A stretch of 64,000 nt of DNA from Chloroflexus sp. Y-396-1 (GCF_000516515.1 NZ_KI911784.1:2264881-2328880), one strand, 5' to 3'; shown: positions 20,090-29,395, counted from the first letter of the stretch. The notes: generated by a model from the sequence alone, not told the origin. Translations and numbers: made by a program.

Positions 20090-21363
20090 TATACTCTCGT
20101 GCGACAAAGTTCATTGTAGAGGGATTCGTAACGTGGCAGTAGACGGTCGGCGGCAAAGCGCTCAGTGGCAACCCGACGAGCGTTGGTACCTAATTGCCGT
20201 CGGGTATCCGGATCATTGAGCAAGCGCACAATCCACGCTACCATCGCCGGTACCGTGGGCACGAGAATACCGGTCTCGCCGTGGTTGACAATATCAGGTG
20301 TTCCGCCGGTCGGCATGGCAAGGATCGGTGCGCCGAGCGCGGCTGCTTCGATCAATGCCCGCGCCAGTGGTTCACCCCAATTTGATGGAAAGAGGAACAG
20401 ATCGCAGCGACCGGTTAGGCGTAAGAGTTCATCGTGATCAATCCAGTCTAGTACTCGGCCGGGTAAGCGGTAGGTGGTCAGGGTGTCGGCAATGGTCTGG
20501 CGCATGGCGCCATCACCTGCAATCAAGAGGGTAAAGGGTGGAAGCTGATGACGGTGCGCAGCCAGTGCTGCGATCAGATCGATCAGTAAACCGGCGCCTT
20601 TGTTCATCTCTAGTTTACCGGCGAACAGTAGAAGTGCCCCGCTCCAGTCGGTGCGGGGTGGGGTGGCCGCGATAGCATCAGTGGCGGCAGTGTCAACAAT
20701 GTTCGGCAACACGTGGATGCGGTGCGGTTCAACGATAGTGCGCAGGCGACGGGCAATGTACTGGCTGGGGGCAATCACCGCATCAGCGGCGGCCAGTAAC
20801 TTAGCCCGTCGGCGAAGATGGGCCAGCATGTACGGAATCGCAGGGATTGCCAGTGTCCCACGTAATGGGCCGAGGCGTGCAGGGAGATCAGTAGCTAACG
20901 CGGCCCACGAACTCCCAGGGTATGGGAGACGATTTCCATGGAGACCGGTGGCAAAGTAATCCCACGGCCAGTGATCACGTACCGTTACTACAACCGGTAC
21001 GTTGAGCGTTTCGCGGGCAAGGATTGCAGCGGCAGCAGCCTGTGTATGCTGGGCGTGAATGATGTCTACGCCCCCGCGATGATTAGCAGCCGCGATAATG
21101 GCCCGCGCCAGTTTTGGCCAGAAGCGCTCGTGACGAAAGTAGTTCTGGATAAATGGCAGCCTCGGCGCATAGTACGGGATGCGTTGTACCGGTATCCCGG
21201 CAAGTGACGCAATAAGCGGCGAACGACAGGGCTGGCGACAGGGAACAAGAACCTGTACGGTGTGCCCACGAGCGTGCAGGCCGGTGGCTAGAGCGTAACT
21301 GCTCCACGCTGCACCGCCGCGGCCATCAGGTGGGAATACGTCTGAAGGGATCAATATACGCAT
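20089..21363 (-). CDS. Glycosyltransferase family 4
   Basis: GT-B fold retaining glycosyltransferase, 424 residues, probably cytoplasmic and acting on surface polysaccharide or glycolipid. The N-terminal acceptor domain starts MRILIPSDVFPPDGRGGAAW. The nucleotide-sugar domain has GALLLFAGKLEMNKG and the E-x7-E signature in GEPLARALIEAAALG. The donor and acceptor are not predictable. It stands alone, with its 3' end touching a MITE-like copy and a 790-bp repeat-bearing gap upstream. The start ATG at 21363 has no strong ribosome site. Confidence 0.9.
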   Translation of the reverse strand: MRILIPSDVFPPDGRGGAAWSSYALATGLHARGHTVQVLVPCRQPCRSPLIASLAGIPVQRIPYYAPRLPFIQNYFRHERFWPKLARAIIAAANHRGGVDIIHAQHTQAAAAAILARETLNVPVVVTVRDHWPWDYFATGLHGNRLPYPGSSWAALATDLPARLGPLRGTLAIPAIPYMLAHLRRRAKLLAAADAVIAPSQYIARRLRTIVEPHRIHVLPNIVDTAATDAIAATPPRTDWSGALLLFAGKLEMNKGAGLLIDLIAALAAHRHQLPPFTLLIAGDGAMRQTIADTLTTYRLPGRVLDWIDHDELLRLTGRCDLFLFPSNWGEPLARALIEAAALGAPILAMPTGGTPDIVNHGETGILVPTVPAMVAWIVRLLNDPDTRRQLGTNARRVATERFAADRLLPRYESLYNELCRTRV

Positions 21364-21636
21364 ACAGTTTGGTAAGCACCGGATAAGATGGAACGCACGA
21401 TCACTATTCAGCTTGCTCTGTTCGCCCTGTCACAAGGAACCACTGAGAGCGTGTCTGAACAAGGCGGCCATAGCTTGGGAGTGCGGGCCTCTGGCTCGCA
21501 TCTGAGATGAGTGGACGAAACTCCGTCGAAGTTGTTGTTTGACCATGCTCGTGCAAATTGGCTTACGGTACAGTTGTTCCCTTTTTCACATGGGGAGAGT
21601 GACCAGAGACAAAAGGGTTTATTCAGAGACACTCTA

Positions 21637-22026
21637 AGAGCTTGATCAAAAACTCGAATTTTTCATGAGGCGCGTACCGTGCATCTGCGACCATTGCGTT
21701 CAGGGACCAACATTCTTTTCCGCCATCCGCCGCACGTTCCCGCTGCCGATCGGGCAGCGCCAGGCGCTGCGCGTGACGGCTTAGGTGAGTAAAGTTCACC
21801 CCACGCCGCATGTTCTCCCTTCCTCATTCCACAAAGGGAGAGGAAGGGGACGAAAGGGAAAGTGAGGACCGCCAGGCGTGCTTCGCAGCATAAGCACTGA
21901 AACCGTTGAAACCCTCTGCCATTGCATAGCGGAGACGCATGCGTTGTCTGCCAGCGTTCCTCGAAACACTCTATTTGTGTACCATTATCGAGCCTCATTA
22001 AAAGCCCGGGTTTCCAATCATACTCT
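21637..22026. mobile_element. Non-coding element, AGAGC-TGATC-AAAAAC family, copy A
   Basis: Length 390 bp. The left end AGAGCTTGATCAAAAAC and right end GGTTTCCAATCATACTCT are imperfect inverted repeats. Subterminal blocks shared with copies at 25014, 38806 and 58007 are GTACCGTGC..ACC, CCGCCATCCGCCGCACGTTCC on the left, and GAAACCGTTGAAACCC, GCGGAGACGCATGCGTTG and GTACCATT.TCGAG on the right. The centre carries a CCTTCCTC / GAGAGGAAGGGG hairpin. Small frames inside are not genes. Confidence 0.78.
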
Positions 22027-22150
22027 GAAAGTACAGCAGAGCCTAATGTGAATGGGTAGAACCATTGCTGTCCGTGTCAGTACACCCCTGGAGGGTGGGT
22101 TCCATACCCCGACCTCTGAAGTATCTCCCTGCTGCTATTGCGGGAACCTG

Positions 22151-23932
22151 CTACTCAACCTGCTTGCTAAACTTCTCGATAGCGACCATCAGGTCAGAAA
22201 AGGTGCGTTGTAACCCGATCAAATGCTCTTGCTGGGCACGGACAAAGCGCATAAATGGCGCATTCCGTTCACGAATCTGGTGCAGGGTTTGTTCGCTCTG
22301 GCGTTCGATCTGCTGGCGTAACTCAGCATGTAGCCGGGTGCGTACTTCATCAATCTTTTTGCGCAAACTCTCCTTGGCCTGCCGCCGTTTAGCCGGTAGA
22401 ATCGCCAGACCCAAACCGGCCACTGTCAAGGCAGCCAGAATACCGGTAATGTCGAGTAACACAGTATGAAACAGAGCAACTAGGGTTGCGCCCAAACCGA
22501 CAGCACCTACACCGGTAATGGCTGTTGCCGCGACCGATGACTGTATTTCACCGGCCAACTGCTGAGCTTCAGTTTCACGATTGTACCTCGCAATGGCTGT
22601 TTGAGCAGCCTGGCCGATATGTTCCAACAACGCCTGCCGATTGTAGGCAAAACTACCACCAACCTGCCCCAACATCTGGTCGCGATAGGCCAGAGCACGC
22701 TGTTGAATGAACTCGTCAATATTCTGTTGTAGACGGAGATTTTTTTCAACCAGCCAGTCGATTAACTTCTGGATCCGTTGATCGATCTGTTGATATATAT
22801 CACCGATGACCTCTTGCTCGAAAGCAGTGCGTAGCCGATTCCCATCAACCAGATCGCGAATCCGGCTTAGGCGGATTGTATCATCACAAAATTGTTCGCC
22901 CCGTTCTTGCATGGTTGTCAACACCCGATCAATTTCGCCGAGATGGTATTCAGCATCTTGTTTCAGTTCATCGTGAAAGAGAGTCAGTTGACGTTCGATC
23001 TGCTCAAGGGCGTACACATCATCACGGAGCGTTGCCAGACGGGATTCGGTAGCAGCGAGGTATTTTTCAGTTATCCGTCGTGCTACCCCTAGCGGCGAGA
23101 GTATCTTCAATCGAAAGCGGGTCTCTTCATCGAGGGTATCGACCACAAAGTGCTCAAAGGCTGCCATACCGCTGGCCTGCCATTGCTCAAGCTCGTGATC
23201 GGGCTGTTGACGTGCCTGTAATGCACGGCGTGCTGAGACCAGAAACAGCTCTGGCGATTGTTCCAGTACTCGATTGACATGTTCGCGCACAAATTGGGCG
23301 ACTTGCTCTTGCTCGGCAGGGGTTAGGATGTCAATCTTATTAATCACAACGACAACCTTCTTGCCCCAGTCTTTTATCAACTCAAGAAATGTCCGTTCGC
23401 TTTCAGTAAAGGGGCGGTCGGCAGAGGTAAGAAAGATCACCAGATCGGCGCGCGGAATAAAATCGCGGGTCAGGCGTTCGTGTTGCCGGATGACGGCATT
23501 GGTACCAGGCGTGTCAACAACGGTCAGTTGACGGAGCATTTCAGCAGGGTAGTGGTGAAGACGTAGACCGGGTTCAATGAGTTCATCAAATGGTTCATCA
23601 CCGTACTTCAGCAAGGTGATTGCATCGGTTGTTGGCGTCACGCCCTCAGGTAAGACCTGTGCGCCGAGCAGCGCATTGAGAAAGGTTGATTTACCAGAAT
23701 TAAACTCACCGGCCACGACAATCAGGAACAACTCGCGCAGACTGGCCCGACAACCGACCAGCGCATTGCGATCAGTTGCTTCAACATCAGGACCGAACTG
23801 ATCAAGTGCAGCATCGATCTGGTTTAACAAAGCTTCGAGATTGTTGAGCAACGTATCTTGCTGAGCGGTGGTCAAACGTCGCCGACGAAACAGGCCAAAG
23901 GGTAGCGAAATCACAGGTTCCTCACCAAACAT
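22151..23932 (-). CDS. Dynamin-like GTPase (bacterial dynamin family)
   Basis: Large membrane-remodelling GTPase, 593 residues. G1 is GEFNSGKST (75-83), the Thr101/Thr102 area gives G2, G3 is DTPG (140-143) and G4 is NKID (198-201). The middle and C-terminal parts are helical and Gln/Arg-rich, with a hydrophobic hairpin near 475-525 (ATAITGVGAVGLGATLVAL and ITGILAALTVAGLGLAI) that probably inserts into the membrane, as in bacterial dynamin-like proteins. Proposed roles for the family include membrane fusion and stress repair. Only one such gene is seen here, although these often come in pairs. The start ATG lies at 23932. Confidence 0.88.
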   Translation of the reverse strand: MFGEEPVISLPFGLFRRRRLTTAQQDTLLNNLEALLNQIDAALDQFGPDVEATDRNALVGCRASLRELFLIVVAGEFNSGKSTFLNALLGAQVLPEGVTPTTDAITLLKYGDEPFDELIEPGLRLHHYPAEMLRQLTVVDTPGTNAVIRQHERLTRDFIPRADLVIFLTSADRPFTESERTFLELIKDWGKKVVVVINKIDILTPAEQEQVAQFVREHVNRVLEQSPELFLVSARRALQARQQPDHELEQWQASGMAAFEHFVVDTLDEETRFRLKILSPLGVARRITEKYLAATESRLATLRDDVYALEQIERQLTLFHDELKQDAEYHLGEIDRVLTTMQERGEQFCDDTIRLSRIRDLVDGNRLRTAFEQEVIGDIYQQIDQRIQKLIDWLVEKNLRLQQNIDEFIQQRALAYRDQMLGQVGGSFAYNRQALLEHIGQAAQTAIARYNRETEAQQLAGEIQSSVAATAITGVGAVGLGATLVALFHTVLLDITGILAALTVAGLGLAILPAKRRQAKESLRKKIDEVRTRLHAELRQQIERQSEQTLHQIRERNAPFMRFVRAQQEHLIGLQRTFSDLMVAIEKFSKQVE

Positions 23933-23945
23933 TCAATTGTGCTGT

Positions 23946-24296
23946 TCACATGCCGAGGTTACGGGCGACAACTGCCAGGGCTGCCAGTGCCAATGCCAGA
24001 CCGGTGATGCCGTACAGGAGGCCAGGGACAAGATTTGTCCGATCCCAGAATGGACTCCGGCGTAAGGGGGTGTTGGTTTCGATCCGACGACCACGCCAGT
24101 ATGTGACCCTGGTCGTTGATTGTCGCATACCAGGAATCGATAGCCCAAGCATCTGTACAGACTGATAGAGCAACCAACCGCCCGGCAAAGCCAACGCCAA
24201 GGCAGTTATTGGCCACGGTAGACTACGAGCGTTTGCCAGGACAATGATAATAACAAAGAGCGCGATCCAGCGCCAATCAATGCGCAGCGCAGGCAC
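23946..24296 (-). CDS. Small membrane protein, unknown function
   Basis: About 116 residues with two or three hydrophobic segments: IALFVIIIVLANARSLPWPITALALALPGG near the N-terminus and LLYGITGLALALAALAVVA at the C-terminus. A polar loop lies between them (STTRVTYWRGRRIETNTPL). The ribosome site AAAGGAG directly abuts an ATG at 24302, leaving no spacing, while a GTG six bases further (24296) is ideally spaced, so I place the start at the GTG. No family is recognised. It lies 13 bp upstream of the dynamin gene on the same strand and is probably its operon partner. Confidence 0.65.
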   Translation of the reverse strand: MPALRIDWRWIALFVIIIVLANARSLPWPITALALALPGGWLLYQSVQMLGLSIPGMRQSTTRVTYWRGRRIETNTPLRRSPFWDRTNLVPGLLYGITGLALALAALAVVARNLGM

Positions 24297-24389
24297 AGAC
24301 ATCTCCTTTCGCGATATGTGACATGATAGCACATTTGGGGGATGAGGAAGGAGGGTCGTGAGGAGGACTGCCTGTGAAGGATATCCTGC

Positions 24390-24767
24390 CTACACGACCT
24401 GATGCAATGCCTGCATAACGAGCGGTGCCAGTTCACGCAATTCAATCGGCTTGGCGGCGTAGAGTTCAACACCTAGCGCCTGCATGCGGGCGCGTAAACC
24501 AGGTGTGTCATAGGCTGTCAGGGCCAAGATAGGGAGATACGGTCGATATGTGCGCACAGCTTTGATGAGTGCCGCTGCTGCACTATACGGACTGGGATCG
24601 ACAATCAGCAGATCGACATGACCATTGGCACACGCCAGCCAAGCCTCGTTCGCGTTAGTGGTTGCTTCGACAATGACTTCATCACCAAGCAAAGCTTGCA
24701 AGCCACGTTGCGTAACCAGCGCTGCTGTTGGATCGTCGTCGTAGATTTGAATACGATAAGCTGCCAT
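24390..24767 (-). CDS. Single-domain response regulator-like protein
   Basis: About 125 residues, one CheY-like receiver fold and no output domain. The N-terminal acidic cluster is YDDDP, the phospho-acceptor Asp lies in LLIVDPSPYS, and the conserved Lys is in AAKPIEL. Thr in LALTAYD fits the switch position. The start is placed at ATG 24767 (MAAYRIQIYDDDP); an ORF extension to 24815 is unsupported. The kinase partner is unknown. It is separated by roughly 90 bp from the small membrane protein gene downstream. Confidence 0.78.
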   Translation of the reverse strand: MAAYRIQIYDDDPTAALVTQRGLQALLGDEVIVEATTNANEAWLACANGHVDLLIVDPSPYSAAAALIKAVRTYRPYLPILALTAYDTPGLRARMQALGVELYAAKPIELRELAPLVMQALHQVV

Positions 24768-25013
24768 GGTATCAGCTTCCAGGTATGGGTTGGATCGGTG
24801 GTATCCGCATGCCATGTTCTCTTTTTTATCCTATGCTGTTATCACCTATCCGGCGAGACTTGAGGTAACAACGTGTAGTGGTAAACCAATAACAAATCGG
24901 CTCTCGTTTGCTTAGAGCCTATCCAACAAAATCATTCTGCGGCAGCCCTACGGTGTAGCTCTAACTTCTTGTCAAATCGTTACGCTTTAGTACACAGCCT
25001 ACCCCACAATCTG

Positions 25014-25889
25014 AGAGCATGATCAAAAACCCAGATTTCTTATTGGGAACGTACCGTGCTCGGGCAACCACTACGTTGGGGGTACCAACGTTCTGTTCCG
25101 CCATCCGCCGCACGTTCCCTTTACCGAGCGGGCAGCCCTCACCCCTAGCCCCTCTCCCACGCTGCGGGAGAGGGGTGAGCTAGTTGGTGGAACAGGCGCT
25201 GCGGGCAGCCCTCACCCCTGGCCCCTCTCCCACGCTGCGGGAGCGGGGTGAGTGGTTGGTGGAACAGGTGCTGCGGGCAGCCCTCACCCCCGGCCCCTCT
25301 CCCACGCTGCGGGAGCGGGGGAGCTGGTTGGTGGAACAGGTGCTGCGGGCAGCCCTCACCCCCGGCCCCTCTCCCACGCTGCGGGAGCGGGGGAGCTGGT
25401 TGGTGGAACAGGTGCTGCGGGCAGCCCTCACCCCTGGCCCCTCTCCCACGCTGCGGGAGCGGGGTGAGCTGGTTGGTGGAACAGGCGCTGCGGGCAGCCC
25501 TCACCCCCGGCCCCTCTCCCACGCTGCGGGAGCGGGGTGAGCTGGTTGGTGGAACAGGCGCTGCGGGCAGCCCTCACCCCTGGCCCCTCTCCCGCGCTGC
25601 GGGAGTGGGGGAGCTGGTTGGTGGAATCGGTATCGTTGACAGACGCCAACGCGGAATTGCCACTGCTATGCTCAACTTCCCCCTTCCTTTCCTCCACGGG
25701 GAGAGGAAGGGGGCTGGGGGGAAGGTGAGGGCCGCAAGGTGTACGCCGAAGCACCGGCCCTGAAACCGTCGAAAACCTTTTCCATCACGTTGCGGAGCCG
25801 CATGCGTTGCCCGCCAGCGTTTCCCGAAACACTCTATTGCGTACCATTGGCGAGACTCATCGAAAGCCCAGGTTTTTTGATTATGCTCT
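25014..25889. mobile_element. Non-coding element, AGAGC-TGATC-AAAAAC family, copy B
   Basis: Longest copy, 876 bp. It starts AGAGCATGATCAAAAACCC and ends GGTTTTTTGATTATGCTCT, an imperfect inverted pair. It shares with copy A the left block ending CCGCCATCCGCCGCACGTTCC and the right block from GAAACCGTCGAAAACC through GCGTACCATT. The extra length comes from a seven-fold internal tandem array (25132-25640). Just left of it (24914) is an AGAGCCTATCC end of the other element family. The overlapping frames on both strands are repeat artefacts. Confidence 0.82.
25132..25640. repeat. Seven tandem 72-73-bp units within copy B
   Basis: Units start at 25132, 25205, 25277, 25349, 25421, 25494 and 25567. 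Each begins GCAGCCCTCACCCC, contains GGCCCCTCTCCC-acgctgc-GGGAGCGGGG, an imperfect hairpin, and ends with GGTTGGTGGAACAGG-type sequence. Alternation between 72 and 73 bp comes from one extra base in the GGGG(T)GAGCTGG segment, so translation frames do not stay constant. This argues against coding. Confidence 0.93.
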
Positions 25890-26258
25890 GAGACCGGCTT
25901 CAGGTGACCATAGTCATGGTCATGATGCGGGCCAGGTAGCAACGTATCGGGGCACAGCGCCGTCGTGCCCCTGGTGGTACCAGGGCTGGGGCGATGGACG
26001 GTGAGCAGGGGGGCTAGGGGGAAGGTGGGGGTACGAGACGTGCTCGATGGAACAAGCCGCTGAGGCGTCAGGTTAAACAACTGCTCAGCGCGTGTCTCAC
26101 TCGCTTACCATAGGACACGGGCCAAAGGTTCGCGCTCTTAGGAAACGACATGGGCTAGGGATTACTGTGAGCGAGTGCATGACATTCATCGTAAGATCAA
26201 ACACGACTAAAAACTGGCAACTTTGAGAACTTCTGGCAATGCCACGCCGTTTCTAAAC

Positions 26259-26287
26259 TTGACTCCCAACGTACTTCGCGTTACCAT
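26259..26287 (+). promoter_or_regulatory. Candidate promoter for the T-box / thrS operon
   Basis: TTGACT at 26259-26264 and TACCAT at 26282-26287 with a 17-bp spacer. The predicted start of transcription near 26294 coincides with the first base of the T-box stem I helix, which supports the assignment. Confidence 0.55.
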
Positions 26288-26293
26288 GGCGAC

Positions 26294-26560
26294 AGCAGTA
26301 GTGCAAAGCGCCGACGAGGACGAGTAGCCCGATACTAACCACAGGGAGAGCGCGTCGTGACTGAGAGCGTGCTCGGTCGCAGATCGGGTGAAAACCCCCT
26401 CTGAGTGGCTCCCGGAACGCAGACTGCTAGTATGGGAGCACGGGATTCGCCCGTTATCGCGAGGAATGAGGCCGGACACAGGAGAGTGTTCGGTGAACAC
26501 AGGGTGGAACCACGAAGCAGCTCTTCGTCCCCGTGCGGACGAAGGGCTGTTTCCATTAGG
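26294..26560 (+). promoter_or_regulatory. T-box riboswitch (threonine) with intrinsic terminator
   Basis: Leader RNA that senses uncharged tRNA and controls the operon containing thrS. The T-box sequence AGGGTGGAACCACG is at 26501-26514. It is followed by a terminator hairpin, CAGCTCTTCGTCC (26518-26530) against GGACGAAGGGCTG (26537-26549), with a short T run, so control is by transcription termination. Stem I is closed by AGCAGT (26294-26299) and ACTGCT (26423-26428), with a GACGAGTAG segment near 26316 as usual. The Thr specifier is not settled: ACC near 26394 or ACG at 26417 are candidates. The downstream synthetase makes Thr the expected amino acid. Confidence 0.9.
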
Positions 26561-26582
26561 GTCGATCACGAAGGGGGAATCT

Positions 26583-27161
26583 ATGCGCGTATCCGCCCGT
26601 CGGCTTGCTGCCCGGCGGCGAGAAACAACCGGCTGTGCTGGTCATGTGATCCGCATTGGCCTGGGACTGGCGACCATCGCTCTTCTCTTCCTGTTGCTTG
26701 CTCGTCCGCAGATCAGCGCGGCGCTTGGTCGCAGTCTTGCCGATCTGCTCGCCCCTTCGGTGCCGACGGTTGACTCTGCCGATGCTCCGCTGCCTTCGTT
26801 GGTTGCAGCCCTACCAGCCGGCAGGGTAACAGTTAGTGAAGCCGAGGTTAACGGGTATCTAGCCGATATTAGCGCCACATTACCGGTAGAAGCAGTGCAT
26901 GTTCGCTTTCTGAGCGAACGTGCAGTGATAAGCGTCCGAGGTTATGGTATGACCGGAGTGATCAGTAGCGGGATGATCGTGCGTGATGGACGCATCGCTC
27001 TCCTCGATCCTCAGATTGAAGGGCCATTGGCGATGCTGCTCTCGGCGCCTGACCTCGCTGCCGTTCTGAACGAACGGCTCAACACTGAACTTCTTCGGCA
27101 AGATCGCCAGATCATTGAGGCTCGGATTACAGACGGTTATTTGACTATTGTTACAAGATAG
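26583..27161 (+). CDS. Membrane-anchored protein of unknown function, first gene of T-box operon
   Basis: 192 residues from ATG 26583, behind AAGGGGGAATCT. The N-terminus is Arg-rich (RVSARRLAARRRE), then one transmembrane helix (about 26-43, IRIGLGLATIALLFLLLA), then an extracytoplasmic domain of about 140 residues with beta-rich character (GRVTVSEAEVNGYLADISA, ending EARITDGYLTIVTR). It resembles small anchored lipid-binding-like domains (DUF2993/LmeA-type) only loosely; I do not assign a family. It ends 15 bp before thrS and lies between the T-box and thrS, so threonine starvation should induce it too. Confidence 0.75.
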   Translation: MRVSARRLAARRRETTGCAGHVIRIGLGLATIALLFLLLARPQISAALGRSLADLLAPSVPTVDSADAPLPSLVAALPAGRVTVSEAEVNGYLADISATLPVEAVHVRFLSERAVISVRGYGMTGVISSGMIVRDGRIALLDPQIEGPLAMLLSAPDLAAVLNERLNTELLRQDRQIIEARITDGYLTIVTR

Positions 27162-27176
27162 GAGGAGACACTCGGT

Positions 27177-28961
27177 ATGCCAGTCGATCCAAACAGCGAC
27201 CCCTATTATCGCTTGCGTCACTCGCTGGCCCATGTGATGGCACAGGCCGTGCTCGAAATCTTTCCTGATGCAAAAATTGCGATTGGGCCACCGATTGAAA
27301 ACGGCTTTTACTATGATTTTGATTTGCCGCGCCCGCTGACGCCTGAAGACCTGACCGAGATTGAAAAGCGGATGAAACGCATTATCGCTGGCAATCATCC
27401 ATTTATTTACCGTGAAGTCAGTGCGGAAGAAGCTCGCCAGATCTTTGCCAATCAACCGTATAAGCTGGAGCTGATCGAAGGTTTAGCTAAAGGGCTTGAC
27501 GAGTACGGAGAGACTCATCATGGCGATACCGTTATTTCAACGTACCGGCAAGATACCTTTGAAGATCTCTGCCGTGGTCCCCATCTCAACCACACCGGCG
27601 AGATCAATCCTGAAGCCTTCAAGTTGATGAGCATTGCCGGTGCTTACTGGCGCGGCGACGAAAAAAACCGTCAGTTGCAACGTATTTACGGAACAGGTTG
27701 GAATACCAAAGAAGAACTGGAAGCATACCTGCATCGGCTGGAAGAAGCGCGGAAACGTGACCATCGTCGGCTCGGTAAAGAGCTAGGTCTCTTTTTCTTC
27801 TCTGATGACATTGGTCCTGGTTTGCCGATTTTTACCCCCAAGGGCGAGATCATCCGGCACGAGATGGAAACGTATGTACGTGAAGTTCAGACACGCTATG
27901 GCTATCAACATGTCTGGACAGGTCACGTTGTGAAAGAACAGCTCTACCGTAAATCGGGACACTACGATAATTATCGCGATAGCATGTTCCCGCCGATGGT
28001 TGAAAGCGAAGACCTCATCTTTCGGCTTAAACCGATGAACTGTCCCAGTCACATGACTCTCTACAACCAGCTCGGTGTCATCAGCTACCGCGACCTTCCA
28101 ATTCGCTTTGCCGAATTCGCAACGCTCTACCGCTACGAAGATAGCGGTGCGTTGAGCGGATTAACCCGCGTGCGCGCATTGACGCAGGATGACTGCCATA
28201 TCTTCTGCCGCCCTGACCAAATCCAGGAGGAGTTCAGCCTCGCGTTGCAGGTCATTCGTGAGGTGTTGAGTACCTATAAGTTTACCGACTATAAAGTGCG
28301 CCTATCACTGCGTGGGAAAGAAGGAAAATACGTTCAGGACGATGAAAAGTGGGAATTAGCGACCGCAGCGCTACGCAGCGCCCTCGAAGCTAACGGCGTC
28401 GATTACTTTGAAGCTGAGGGTGAAGCCGCCTTCTATGGACCAAAAGCCGATTTTCTTGCGCGTGATGTGTTAGGGCGCGAATGGCAACTGAGCACGATCC
28501 AGGTCGATTTTATTCAACCCGCCCGTCTAGGCTGCGAATACATTGGGGAAGATGATAAACCTCACACCCCCGTTGTCTTACACCGCGCAGTCACCGGCAC
28601 GACCGAACGGTTTATGGGTATTTTGATTGAACATTACGGTGGGGCATTTCCGCTCTGGTTGGCACCTGTGCAGGCGGTGATCATCCCCATCACCGACAAA
28701 CAAATGGATTTTGCCCGTCAGGTACGTCAGCGGCTGTTTGCTGCCGGCCTGCGCGTTGAACTCGATGATAACCGCGACCGGATGCAGGGTAAGATTCGTC
28801 GTGCCCAGTTGCAGAAGATTCCGTATATGCTTATAATCGGCGCCAGAGAGGAAGCTGCTGATGCTGTTGCTGTACGCACCCGTAGCGGTGAGGACCTGGG
28901 TGCAATGGCCGTTGACGCATTCCTGGCCCGCGCCTTGGAAGAGATTCGCACCCGCAGTTGA
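27177..28961 (+). CDS. thrS: Threonyl-tRNA synthetase, lacking the N-terminal TGS domain
   Basis: Charges tRNA-Thr; class II synthetase of 594 residues. The protein starts directly at the editing domain (HSLAHVMAQAV with the HxxxH motif, then LCRGPH), so the roughly 60-residue TGS domain of E. coli ThrS is absent. The catalytic core shows MNCPSH with the zinc Cys, motif 2 RYEDSGALSGLTRVR and motif 3 GTTERFMGIL. The anticodon-binding domain covers about 490-594. The start ATG at 27177 follows AGGAGACACTCGGT. It is controlled by the upstream T-box together with the preceding membrane gene. Confidence 0.96.
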   Translation: MPVDPNSDPYYRLRHSLAHVMAQAVLEIFPDAKIAIGPPIENGFYYDFDLPRPLTPEDLTEIEKRMKRIIAGNHPFIYREVSAEEARQIFANQPYKLELIEGLAKGLDEYGETHHGDTVISTYRQDTFEDLCRGPHLNHTGEINPEAFKLMSIAGAYWRGDEKNRQLQRIYGTGWNTKEELEAYLHRLEEARKRDHRRLGKELGLFFFSDDIGPGLPIFTPKGEIIRHEMETYVREVQTRYGYQHVWTGHVVKEQLYRKSGHYDNYRDSMFPPMVESEDLIFRLKPMNCPSHMTLYNQLGVISYRDLPIRFAEFATLYRYEDSGALSGLTRVRALTQDDCHIFCRPDQIQEEFSLALQVIREVLSTYKFTDYKVRLSLRGKEGKYVQDDEKWELATAALRSALEANGVDYFEAEGEAAFYGPKADFLARDVLGREWQLSTIQVDFIQPARLGCEYIGEDDKPHTPVVLHRAVTGTTERFMGILIEHYGGAFPLWLAPVQAVIIPITDKQMDFARQVRQRLFAAGLRVELDDNRDRMQGKIRRAQLQKIPYMLIIGAREEAADAVAVRTRSGEDLGAMAVDAFLARALEEIRTRS

Positions 28962-28972
28962 GGAGTATCTAC

Positions 28973-29395
28973 ATGACCGTTGAGAACGACGCTATTGCCG
29001 AGGTAGCACGCCGATTTGCCGAGGCGATTCACGCCGAACGGACTGCAACGCTCGAAGCGCTGGCGGCTGAACGCGAAGCTGCCCAACGTTTACTGACCGC
29101 ACTGCGCCGCGAACACGAACGACGGATGGCGTCGGCGGCTGGCGCCTTTGTTACTGGGGTGGTGGTCGGAGCGGTGCTAGGCTTTGCAGCAGTTGCCCTG
29201 TTCAATCCGCGTTCAGGTCGTGAAACCCGTCAATATCTTGCCGCACGTGTTAGTGTGGTACGCCAATCGTTTGCTGAACGGTTACGGGCAGCCATTTCGG
29301 CCGGCCAGCGTGCTGCCGTCGAACGTGAGCAAGAGCTGTGGCGCGAATATCGCAAACGTATGAGTGAACAACCTCCCCAAGAGCCACTGGCGTGA
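28973..29395 (+). CDS. YtxH-like membrane protein
   Basis: 140 residues from ATG 28973, behind TTGAGGAGTATCTAC, 11 bp after the thrS stop. An N-terminal amphipathic helical part rich in Ala/Glu/Arg (about 5-50) comes before one hydrophobic segment (AAGAFVTGVVVGAVLGFAAVALF). That is followed by NPRSGRETRQYLAARV, the NPxSGxExR signature of YtxH-like proteins. The family is small and its role unclear, often general stress. Likely the last gene of the T-box operon. Confidence 0.75.
   Translation: MTVENDAIAEVARRFAEAIHAERTATLEALAAEREAAQRLLTALRREHERRMASAAGAFVTGVVVGAVLGFAAVALFNPRSGRETRQYLAARVSVVRQSFAERLRAAISAGQRAAVEREQELWREYRKRMSEQPPQEPLA

Noticed and set aside
21364-22150. Small frames on both strands (71-134 codons)
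   Set aside because: They cover a repeat element or are antisense to the dynamin gene end; no starts or families are supported.
25145-25763. Open frames of 89-171 codons on both strands
   Set aside because: They translate 72-73-bp GC-rich repeats; the one-base length changes between units and openness in several frames argue against coding.
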